A DNA stretch of 64,000 bases, taken from NCBI RefSeq assembly GCF_018294505.1, contig NC_057811.1, forward strand, positions 27,042,473 through 27,106,472, written 5' to 3'. How positions within the stretch are numbered: position 1 is the stretch's first letter; each line of letters opens with the position of its first letter. The stretch comes from Triticum aestivum. Lineage: Eukaryota; Streptophyta; Magnoliopsida; Poales; Poaceae. The notes under the pieces were generated by a model. That model saw nothing but the letters and a program-made list of their open reading frames with translations, ran no database searches and was not told the DNA's origin. Position numbers and translations under genes: made by a program. Below are positions 35,488 to 44,760 of the stretch, one piece after another.

Positions 35488-36758
35488 GCTCCTCTCGCGA
35501 CACGGGGGTCCCTCCGTCGCGCCGCCGCGTTCCTCCTCCCACCCTCGCCCCGTCTCGCCGCCACTCAAGGGGCGCCGGCAAAGGCCGCGCGCGCCCCGAG
35601 GAAGGTGGCGGCGGGGCACATCTGTTGTTTCCCGGCCGTTTTCGTCGTCAGAGGAGGGCGTCGCGGCGCGCTGGATTTGGCCACGCGGTGGCGGGCGGCG
35701 GCGGTTGCTTCCCCCTCGGCGCGGAGGTGGCGGCTCGGGGCGTCGCCCGTGGCGCAAGGTGGAGCTGGGTTGCGGCTGCGTGGCGAAGGTGCATGTCCGA
35801 TCTGGGCCAGCGCGTGGGGGATCGCGGCGCGGCTCTTGCCGGCGGCCGTGCCTGCGTGCGGCACCTTCCGGCTGCTTGGCATTGCATCCCCTCGCGTGGT
35901 GGTCGTGGGGAGTCTCCTGACTCTCTGTTAGCGGCTTCTTCGGGTGGCCAGATCTGGGCCGTGCGGGTCCACGGCCGGCGAGGGTGGTGGTGGTGTGGCC
36001 GCGGTCGTCCTGGCTGGTGGTGGCGGTGGTGTGGTGTTTGGCGCTGTGGCGGTGCAGACCTGCAGCTGTGCTGGATTTCTCGGCAATCGGCCGCAGTGCA
36101 ATGGGAGGGCATCGTTGCAGATCGGGGGGTAACCCCTGCTCCGTCAGGAGCCGGCGATGGCGACGCCTGTGGGCGCCGCAATCCTTCTTAGAGGCGTCGC
36201 TGTGAGGTTGCTATCCCTCCTCATTGACTCCGGGGGAAATCCCTAGTCCAGGCCCTCCTGGTTCGGATGATGGCGGTGCAACATGCGTCGTGTCCCTTTG
36301 TGAAGGCATCATCTTGCAGTCGTGCTGGGGTTGATGAGATTGATGGTCGTTTGCTGTAGGAATGCGGGGAGTGATGGAGTGAGGTGGTGGTGCTCCGTCC
36401 GCGTGATCTTGGCTCGGCCATGCACGGGAGTGGGTCTGAATTTTCATCCGAAGCCGGGTCGGCGGGGGCGTTATCCTCCTCTCTGGATCACCTCGTTCCC
36501 ATATGGCACCCCTTCTCCACTGGGTGTTGTTGGGTGGCGACCAGGCGGTCAACGTTCAAGGCTCTTCTCCTTGCTTGGTCAGATGAAGGTGTAAGTTGAG
36601 GTCCTCCTCCTTGCTGGTTGTGCTGATGATATTTGGAATGGCGGTTGGGGGTGGTGGTGCATCCGGCTTCGGATCGTCGAAAGGCCTTCTTATGTGCCCT
36701 TTCCTCGGCGGATCTTCCGGAGGTTCGGCTGGATATGTGCGTATGTGTGTGTGTGTGC

Positions 36759-36794
<36 letters not shown>

Positions 36795-36948
36795 CGGTTG
36801 TATCTCCTCTTGTATCCCCCCGTGTGTTCTGGTTCGCTTGAACCTATCTTGTATGGAGCTGCGAGGCTTCTAGGCAAATTCGATGGAATATATTCAGGTG
36901 GTTGAGGGGCCTCCCCTCCTCCCCCAGTGAAAATTTCAAAAAAAAAAG
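35488..36948 (+). mobile_element. LINE-like retroposed insertion with A-tail and 12-bp target duplication
   Basis: A 1,461-bp GC-rich block ends in a run of ten A residues and is flanked by CAACATGGAAAT on both sides (35476-35487 and 36949-36960). This is the mark of target-primed reverse transcription. The two DUF247 copies further right carry the uninterrupted site at about 50365 and 55715. No reverse transcriptase is encoded; the overlapping open frames reflect GC content. It may be a non-autonomous LINE derivative or a retroposed transcript. A (GT)n tract lies inside. Confidence 0.85.
36743..36792. repeat. (GT)n microsatellite
   Basis: About 50 bases of GT with two C interruptions, inside the LINE-like insertion. 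Confidence 0.95.
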
Positions 36949-36996
36949 CAACATGGAAATAAATTTGCAACAGGATTGATACTGCCATTGCAATAG

Positions 36997-38705
36997 TGAA
37001 AGGATCGATATAGTTGACTAGAGGGGGGGGGGGTGTGAATAGGCAACTAACAATTTTTAACTTTTCTTTACCAATTTAAACTTTGCATCAAAGTAGGTTG
37101 TCTAGATATGCAACTAGGTGAGCAACCTATATGATGCAACAACAATAAGCACACAAGCAAGCAAGAGATATAGCACAAATAAGCTTGCACAAGTAAAGGC
37201 ACGAGATAACCAAGAGTGGAGCCGGTGAAGACGAGGATGTGTTACCGAAGTTCCTTCCCTTTGAGGGGAACTACGTCTCCGTTGGAGCGGTGTGGAGGCA
37301 CAATGCTCCCCAAGAAGCCACTAGGGCCACCGTATTCTCCTCACGCCCTCACACAATGCGAGATGCCGTGATTCCACTATTGGTGCCCTTGGAGGCGGCG
37401 ACCGAATCTTTACAAACAAGGTTGGGGCAATCTCCACAACTTAATTGGAGGCTCCCAACGACACCACGAAGCTTCACCACAATGGACTATGGCTCCGCGG
37501 TGACCTCAACCGTCTAGGGTGCTCAAACACCCAAGATTAACAAGATCCGCAAGGGATTAGTGGGGGAATCAAATTTCTCTTGGTGGAAGTGTGGATCGGG
37601 GCCTTCTCAACCATTCCCGAGCAAATCAACAAGTTTGATTGGCTAGGGAGTGAGATCGGGCGAAAATGGAGCTTGGAGCAACAATGGAGCTTAGGGTTGG
37701 AAGAGATGGTAAACTAGAGGAAGAAGACACCCCTTATATAGTCGAGAACAAAATCCAACCATTATCCACCTAACCAGCCCGCGGCATGCGGTACTACCAC
37801 ACCTGGCAAGCGGTACTACCGCAAGGCCGCACGGTATTACCGTGACGGCCCACGGTACTACCGCAGCCGCGGCAGAAGCGAGGACAGGCCTGACGCGCAG
37901 AGGCGGGGAGCGGTACTGCCGCTGGCGCGGTACTACCGCTCCCCCTTGCGATACTACCGCAAGGCAGATCTGGACTGGCCTGGGAAGGACGCGGATGAAT
38001 AAAAATACATCCGTGCCGACTTCCGCTGAAAAACACTCGATGCAAAAATCCGACACGGTACCGTGCAGGGAGCGGATGTAAAAAATTACATCCGCCCCTA
38101 CTTCCGCTCATGTAGCTGTGTGAAACCAGGACTCGCGGTACTACCGCACGCATGGGGCGGTACTACCGCGTAGGACGCGGACGTAAAAAATTACGTCCGC
38201 CCCTACAGCCGCACGGGCGGCTGAGTCTGGTCTGAGGTCACGATAGTATAGCTCCGTGGGAGCGGTACTACCGCGGGCGCCTACGGTACTACCGCAGGGG
38301 CTTGCGGTACTACCGCAGGGGCCTGCGGTACTACCGCTCTGTGGAGCAGTACTACCGCATGCCCCAGAACAGCCACACTTAGGAACCCTTTTCTTTGCAT
38401 AGAGATGAGGAAAACGGAGGATGCTCCAAAGGTAAAGGGAAAGGAGGTGCAGAGGAAGAAAACATGTACGTGATGATTCCACCCGAACCTTTCTGACGCG
38501 GACCCCCTTTTAATAGTACGGCTTTTCGACGACTCAAATCCATCAAAAAAGAAACGTAAAAAAACGGTCTTCAATAGTCTTCGAGGGGCACCAAACCGTC
38601 TTGTGCCTAGCGATGAAACGTCTGAGAAACTCAAGGCACACGATTAGTCCGCAAAAGCATTGTCATCAATCACCAAAATACTTTAGGGATGAATATGCCC
38701 TTACA
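36997..38705. mobile_element. Solo LTR, family not identified, rich in palindromes
   Basis: The 1,709-bp unit begins TGAAAGGATCGATATAG and ends GCCCTTACA, with a perfect 5-bp target duplication AATAG (36992-36996 and 38706-38710). The DUF247 copy at 55.7 kb reads GCAATAAACACCG across the same point, giving an empty site. No coding is present. A TATATAG lies at about 37736. It belongs to a different family from the Angela-like LTRs. Confidence 0.9.
37788..38358. repeat. Array of 14 near-palindromic GCGGTACTACCGC motifs and three longer hairpins
   Basis: Copies or close variants of GCGGTACTACCGC start at 37788, 37810, 37831, 37852, 37910, 37927, 37948, 38135, 38157, 38262, 38283, 38304, 38325 and 38346. 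Between them are three hairpins with about 7-bp GC-rich arms around TAAAAAATTA, at 37991-38013, 38072-38095 and 38177-38200. The last two have both arms changed together. Confidence 0.9.
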
Positions 38706-38938
38706 AATAGACACTCGGACTCATTACAACCAGCAGAAAGTAAATTTAAGCTGGACAAAACAATATGTTCCAGATGGAAATCTGATACAAGAAATTGTAC
38801 AAAAATGCAGTTGAAGGCAGAAGATAGAATGATACACGCCATTGTAATTAACCACATGTGAATGGTAGCTTGTGGTTCGGCTATCTTGGTATGAATGAAT
38901 GGCAAACATGGATGGCATCGTCTAGCAAGCTTATGGTG

Positions 38939-39913
38939 TTAGTGCTGCTTGAGAGAATAGGGCGCCTTGAAGATCCCCACAAGAACACCAATGATGGAGA
39001 GCACAGCGGCGATGGCTTTAGCGTTGTCAGAAACAAATTTGCACACCATAATCCGTGTCCATCTCCTATATTTGCACTTTTCGACATCGTGCAGGATTTC
39101 AAAGTAGCGGATACCGGGGGATATCTGTTGGGCAAGTCCGTTGAAGAAATCGAGAATTTGCTTATCAGATAGTTCGCCCTGTATGAAACCCTTTGACCGC
39201 AGCTTGTGCACATCCTCCTCCCGACCCATGAGCATTGCGAGGAAGGCAACGTACGAGCAAACGGAAGAATCATTAGTACTCTGGGACGAATACGAGGCCG
39301 TGCATACCTCGAAAGCCACCATGTTGGCGAGCCAGGATGCCCTTGTACAGTCCAGTTTCAGTGACGGCAGGGACAATTTGTCAAAGAGGAGCCCTTTGCT
39401 GATTTCCATACCATTGAACTTATCAATTTCGCTGTATTCTAGCTTGATGCCGAGTCCTTCAAGTTCCATGGCGCGAACAACTACGGATGATAGGAAGACT
39501 GTATTTGGATCCCGTGGTTTGACTAAAACTCCTTGTTTAAAAAGTTGGAGGAGGCCAAGAAGATGTGGTCGATCTGATGGCGCCATGTTGTCGTAGTCAA
39601 AGGGACAGGTCCACAAATACTTGAGGGCCATTGAATTTCCCATAATTGTAATGAACATGGACACGTCTACTGTCGTAGCGGTCATGAGAGCTTCGATGAC
39701 CAACCAGGGGAGCTGGTTTTCCAGTAGCAGGATGTCACTATTGATGCAAGCTTGGTTGGAGAGGAAGAAACGTTGCAGTGGTGACAGATCTTCTTCTTCG
39801 TCTTCTTCTTCTTCTTCTTCTTCTTCTTCTCTATACTCCACAGCCTCCATGGTGTTGTCACTCTGGCCGTGGCTAGAGCTAGAATTATCACACAAATCTG
39901 CCATCTCCTCCAT
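38939..39913 (-). CDS. DUF247 family protein, 324 residues, lacking the usual N-terminal third
   Basis: DUF247 is a large plant family of mostly unknown function; in grasses some members lie at the self-incompatibility loci. The single open exon encodes an acidic N-terminus with a long Glu/Asp run (a TTC repeat at about 39790-39830) and then the family's central LLENQLPWLVIEAL. Further blocks are GIKLEYSEI, FDKLSLPSLKLD, WLANMVAFEVC and LRSKGFIQGELSDKQILDFFNGL, and a C-terminal hydrophobic segment (IAAVLSIIGVLVGIF) may be the membrane anchor. The usual N-terminal GPYHHG region is absent, so length is about 100-150 residues short. A TATA box lies about 100 bases upstream of the first Met, which suggests the short form may be expressed. 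Two broken paralogues lie at 50.5-52.9 and 55.9-56.6 kb. Confidence 0.85.
   Translation of the reverse strand: MEEMADLCDNSSSSHGQSDNTMEAVEYREEEEEEEEEDEEEDLSPLQRFFLSNQACINSDILLLENQLPWLVIEALMTATTVDVSMFITIMGNSMALKYLWTCPFDYDNMAPSDRPHLLGLLQLFKQGVLVKPRDPNTVFLSSVVVRAMELEGLGIKLEYSEIDKFNGMEISKGLLFDKLSLPSLKLDCTRASWLANMVAFEVCTASYSSQSTNDSSVCSYVAFLAMLMGREEDVHKLRSKGFIQGELSDKQILDFFNGLAQQISPGIRYFEILHDVEKCKYRRWTRIMVCKFVSDNAKAIAAVLSIIGVLVGIFKAPYSLKQH
39788..39831. repeat. (TTC)n microsatellite coding for poly-Glu in DUF247
   Basis: The run encodes the Glu-rich stretch on the minus strand. The two paralogues lack it at the corresponding place (they read CTTCTAAGTGTGAAG). Confidence 0.85.
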
Positions 39914-40010
39914 CTACGTACTACTCCTTTCTTTTTCAAACCTCTTCCCCTTTCTTAGTAGCTAGTACTACACTACAACTCAGTGCTCAAGATCTGCTGC
40001 CCGAACCTAC

Positions 40011-40018
40011 ATTATATA
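40011..40018 (-). promoter_or_regulatory. Candidate TATA box of the DUF247 gene
   Basis: TATATAAT on the minus strand, 98 bases upstream of the proposed ATG, is well placed for a short leader. It supports the Met at 39913 as start. Confidence 0.5.
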
Positions 40019-40485
40019 GCCGGGTTGCTCTTGTTGTGCTGGCTAGCTACGTACCTATCGAAAGTACTAATGTGATCGTGAGCTGCAGTGAGCTCGGTAT
40101 CGCTACCGCATGTCTATCTCGTGATGTGTTCATGGGTCCAGCTGTGTATTTTCTGCCTCCGATTTTTCATTAAGGTCCATGGCCCACTGGTTGGATGCGG
40201 GCTGGTTACGCCGTCGGGCCATATCCGTCGCGGAACAGAATGAGGGTGACGATGTGAGCTGGCCCGAGGCAGATTCTGGACTAACACCGGCAGCTACCTC
40301 ATTTAATGTCTGCTCCCGTTGGAGCTTACCAATCTTCCCCAAGGCGCTCCTCATTTTCGTAAGAGCAACTCCAACCATCTTCGTAAGAGCAACTCCAACC
40401 ACTGACCCAAATCATGTCAGCTTTTGCCTGTATTTTGTCCCGTTTGAGTCGGCCGAGCGAACGTGTTTGTCCGCTTTTTCGTTTA
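40019..40485. other. Non-coding DNA with a duplicated TIR end
   Basis: CTTCGTAAGAGCAACTCCAACCA occurs twice in tandem (about 40357 and 40380). Each contains GAGCAACTCCAAC preceded by TAA, so this is a doubled left end of a Harbinger-like element whose remainder appears cut by the next element. Confidence 0.6.
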
Positions 40486-40780
40486 GAGCATCTCTAACGC
40501 GTCGACCAAAACGAAAGGCAATTTTGTCCGTTTTTTATTTGTTCGGGTCAGCCTGGCGGACACCCATGTCCGCTTTCGCGTTTGGGTCGGCGCATGCGCC
40601 CAACGCTGGCCTGACCAATTGTTTAGATCACGCGAAAAAAGATTACCGCCAACATTTTGAAAATTAAAAACGTTAATTAAACATTAATGCCGGTCACAAA
40701 GGCCGTGAGAGTCCATGAGTCCATGTTTACATTAACTAAAACATTAAATAAAACTTAAAAGTATGAGAAGGCACGCTGCC

Positions 40781-43240
40781 CTAGGCGTCCTCGCCGTCAT
40801 CGTCGGGGCCGGTGAGGTCGATCAGTGCCGGCGCCGGGCCAGCCCAAGGGAACGCCATCGACCACGCTCTAGCGACGTCGTCCGCCACGGGCTGGACTGG
40901 CCCACCGCGGGCAAGGCGCTTCTCCTCCTCCACCTCGCGGCGCTCCTCCTCCGCGTTGCGCTCGAGCTGCTCGAGGTACTCGCCCTTGCGGTGCTCCTCG
41001 GCCAGCCTTCGCTGCCGCCACTGCTCGAGGTAGGCCTGCTCCTGCGCCGGCGTCGCCCCCAACTAGACCAGAGGCGCGCAGACCCACTCGCGCACCACTC
41101 CGGTCCATGAGTAGCGCTCGAGGGGGTTCGGCAACGGCTCGGCCTTGGCGAGGGACGACGGCCTCAACGGCGGCACAACGTAGTCGCAGGCCGCGGAGAG
41201 CGCCATGGCCTCCGCCGTGTAATCCTCCTCCTCCGCCTCATCCTCCTCCTTGTGTCGCTCCTCCTCCTCGCTTTCAGGAGGACTGCCGCCAACGCCGCCT
41301 GGTAGGCGGCTGTTGGGAATCGTAGCATAATTTTAAAATTTTCCTACGCTCACCAAGATGCATCTATGGAGTCTACTAGCAACGAGGGGAAAGGAGTGCA
41401 TCTACATACCCTTGTAGATCGCGAGCGGAAGCGTTCCAATGAACGTGGATGACGGAGTCGTACTCACCGTGATCCAAATCACCGATGACCGAGTGCCGAA
41501 CGGACGGCACCTCCGCGTTCAACACACGTACGGTGCAGCGACGTCTCCTCCTTCTTGATCCAGCAAGGGGGAAGGAGAGGTTGATGGAGATCCAACAGCA
41601 CGACGGCGTGGTGGTGGATGTAGCGGGTCTCCGGCAGGGCTTCGCCGAGCTTCTGCGAGAGAGAGAGAGGTGTTGCAGGGGAGGAGGGAGGCGCCCAAGG
41701 CTGTAGGTTGCTGCCCTCCCCCCCTTTATATAGGCCCCCTGGGAGGGGGGGCGCCGGCCAGATCCCATCTAGGGTGGGGGGCGGCGGCCAAAGGGGGGAA
41801 GGGGGTGCCTTGCCCCCCAAGGCAAGTGGGAAGCCCCCCCCACCCTAGGGTTTGCAACCCTAGGCGCATGGGGGGAGGCCCAAGGGGGGCGCCCCAGCCC
41901 ACTAAGGGCTGGTTCCCTTCCACTTTCAGCCCACGGGGCCCTCCGTGACAGGTGGCCCCACCCGGTGGACCCCCGGGACCCTTCCGGTGGTCCCGGTACA
42001 ATACCGGTAACCCCCGAAACTTTCCCGGTGGCCGAAACAGGACTTCCTATATATAATTCTTCACCTCCGGACCATTCCGGAACCTCTCGTGACGTCCGGG
42101 ATCTCATCCGGGACTCCGAACAACTTTCGGGTTTCCGCATACATATATCTCTACAACCCTAGCGTCACCGGACCTTAAGTGTGTAGACCCTACGGGTTCG
42201 GGAGACATGCAGACATGACCGAGACGCCTCTCCGGTCAATAACCAACAGCGGGATCTGGATACCCATGTTGGCTCCCACATGCTCCACGATGATCTCATC
42301 AGATGAACCACGGTGTCGAGGATTCAATCAATCCGTATGCAATTCCCTTTGTCAAACGGTATGTTACTTGCCCGAGATTCGATCGTCGGTATCCCAATAC
42401 CTTGTTCAATCTCGTTACCGGCAAGTCTCTTTACTCGTACCGCAATGCATGATCCCGTGACTAACGCCTTAGTCACATTGAGCTCATTATGATGATGCAT
42501 TACCGAGTGGGCCCAGACATACCTCTCCGTCACACGGAGTGACAAATCCCAGTCTCGATCCGTGCCAACCCAACAGACACTTTCGGAGATACCCGTAGTG
42601 CACCTTTATGGTCACCCAGTTACGTTGTGACGTTTGGCACACCCAAAGCATTCCTACGGTATCCGGGAGTTGCACGATCTCATGGTCTAAGGAAAAGATA
42701 CTTGACATTGGAAAAGCTCTAGCAAACGAAACTACACGATCTTTTATACTATGCTTAGGATTGGGTCTTGTCCATCACATCATTCTCCTAATGATGTGAT
42801 CCCGTTATCAATGACATCCAATGTCCATAGTCAGGAAACCATGACTATCTGTTGATCAACGAGCTAGTCAACTAGAGGCGTACTAGGGACACGTTGTGGT
42901 CTATGTATTCACACATGTATTACGATTTTCGGACAATACAATTATAGCATGAATAATAAACAATTATCATGAACAAAGAAATATAATAATAACCCTTTAT
43001 TATTGCCTCTAGGGCATATTTCCAACAGCGGCCTCCGCCTCTTGGTCCTCGTCACGCACAACGAGGGGCGGCGGCAGGGAGCCATGCGGCACGCCGCGCC
43101 TCCTGGCCTCCTCGTGCTCGAACGCAAACCACTGCTCCCACGCGGGAGAGTCAAATGCGTAGGCGGGGTCGCGGCGCTGCTCCGGCATCAGCGGCGGCGG
43201 CGGGGTGATCGTGTCGGGTGAGGCCGGTGCGAGAGCTAGT
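40781..43240 (-). pseudogene. Element-borne open frame, second copy, interrupted by a solo LTR
   Basis: The 5' part (43240 to 43028) encodes a Pro/Glu-rich segment with MPEQRRDPAYAFDSPAWEQW and ends at the LTR target GCGGC. After the LTR (from 41310 down) the frame resumes with AAYQAAL and runs through WTGVVREWVCAP to an in-frame TAG. It then continues as an ATG-initiated 93-residue frame with EEERREVEEEKR and the acidic tail ALIDLTGPDDDGEDA, stopping at about 40781. Order and motifs match the frame at 13700-14480. Function unknown. Confidence 0.55.
41311..43027. mobile_element. Solo LTR, Copia, Angela/BARE/WIS-like
   Basis: 1,717 bp, TGTTGGGAATCG...CCAACA, with a perfect target duplication GCGGC (41306-41310 and 43028-43032). 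It is closer to the solo LTR at 8517 than to the LTRs of the complete element (both begin TGTTGGGAATCG and share ACATATATCTC rather than ACTAATATCTC). No internal region. Confidence 0.95.
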
Positions 43241-43776
43241 GCGGCCGGGCACGACTGGGTGCGCGAGCGGCCAGGTGCGAGAGCTTGTGGTGGTGCGTGC
43301 GAGAGACGGGCTTCTCCGATTGCCGGCGCGGGAGAAGGCTGCCTGCGCGCGACGCGTCAGCGGGAATGAGCACCTGCGTGTGATGCTTGCCGGCGAGGAT
43401 GGGCGCCGGCGGGGATGGACGCATGTTGTCATGCCGCTATGGCCCGCCACCACACCCATCGTTCGTGGCCAGGAGGCGAGGTGTGGTGTGTGGGTGGGTG
43501 GGCCAAAAGAGGAAAAGTAGGAGAGAGAGAAGTGGGTCTGTGACAGGTAGGCCATGCCTCGCATGCAACAGACAGATGCAGACGAAGAGAACACAGAAAA
43601 CATTCGCTTTGTGTCCCTTTCGAACCCAAATGCAACCCAAATTTGAGCTGCAAATGTGTCCGAACAGACATAGAACGGACAGAAAATGGGAATCAGTCTG
43701 CACGTTGGGCACTGTTTTTTGCCTGTGCGGACTGATTTTGCTTGCGCGGACAGAGACGGCGTTGGAGTTGCTCTAA

Positions 43777-44227
43777 GAGCATCTTCAGTCATGTACCTCT
43801 AATTCGACCGATCAAATGCCCGCGGACGCGCCCGGTCACTGACCGGACGTGTCCATTTTGATATCTAATTTATCCATCCGCGCAACCACAATCCTTATTT
43901 TCTTCCTCATATGTCCGGTCACTTGCACGTGATTGGTGAAGATGAAGAGAGAGAGAGAAAAGAATAAATAAAAAGAGAAAAGATGGTCCGGGATGGGGCC
44001 ACGTCCTATGTGGAGGATCGCCCCGGCGCGCCCGGGCGTGTCGGCGAGCCCTTATATCCTCCCCATATTTGAGATGGATATGATGGTTCACGGACAGCCC
44101 GGACATATAGGGAAGATATGATGGGTCCGGTTGGGTCATTTTTTCCTTCTCTCTCCTGTCTAGTCAATGACCAGGCGCGTCCGTGAGCATATGAGAGATG
44201 GTTTGAGGCGTCTGGTTGTAGATGCTC
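43777..44227. mobile_element. Harbinger/Tourist-like MITE abutting the previous element
   Basis: Ends GAGCATCTTCAGTC and GGTTGTAGATGCTC, TAA on both sides (43774-43776 and 44228-44230), 451 bp. The left TAA is shared with the right end of the preceding element, so one inserted at the very edge of the other. Confidence 0.75.
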
Positions 44228-44760
44228 TAATCGACTCCATCCACTGATTCCCTCCTCCAGATCTGCTGCTGCATCCTATCCCAGCTGAGCCATTGCCACC
44301 CCACCCGTACCATGTTTGCATCATCTTCATCCGTAGGACAGGAGATCGGCCAATGATGCTTATGTATCAACATCAAATATTGCAAGAACAAGAAAACAGC
44401 ATGTCATGCCTGAATTATGACACACATTTATCATGTTTTACCTATTGCTGCAAGTATCTGTGGATCATCTTCTGAGTCAGTGTCGTATCCCGCATCCCCA
44501 TCATCAGGAATTGCATTGTAGGAACCGCATCAGAACTAGATCAAGTGAAAGTAATGAGGTACATGCTCTAAGTATTTTCTTTAGCAAATGATGGTACATC
44601 ATGAATATTTCTATGCTAACCATATTCAACATAGGTATCCAGTTCACTCATTGCTCGGTTCAGAGGACAATTTTACATCCTAAAAGTCAGTGTGCCAGCA
44701 CTTGGATCCCTGTCTGCATTGTGTAAACCAACTTGGCTGATAAGTTGATTCGCATCTATC
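44228..44760. other. Region downstream of the candidate gene
   Basis: Mostly non-coding. At 44650-44760 the minus strand continues the repeat pattern of the adjacent coding exon in another frame, including a second copy of AGTCAGTGTGCCAGCA at 44686. This stretch was probably coding before a frameshift. Confidence 0.4.

Larger units (their letters stand above)
40486..43773. mobile_element. Second Harbinger-like TIR element, split by a solo LTR
   Basis: Left end GAGCATCTCTAACGCG at 40486, right end GGCGTTGGAGTTGCTC ending 43773, with TTA to the left and TAA to the right. Without the 1.7-kb solo LTR it is about 1.6 kb. It carries an open frame homologous to the one in the 13460-17375 element, and its subterminal text (GCGGACTGATTTTG) also matches. 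Boundaries are less sure than for the first element because the flanking trinucleotides differ. Confidence 0.6.

Noticed and set aside
35470..36600. Overlapping open frames of up to 188 codons on both strands
   Set aside because: They fall inside the LINE-like insertion. High GC content removes stop codons in several frames at once and no motif is recognisable.
37788..38358. CRISPR-like array
   Set aside because: The repeats are short near-palindromes with irregular spacing inside a eukaryotic solo LTR. No spacers of uniform length or cas genes exist.
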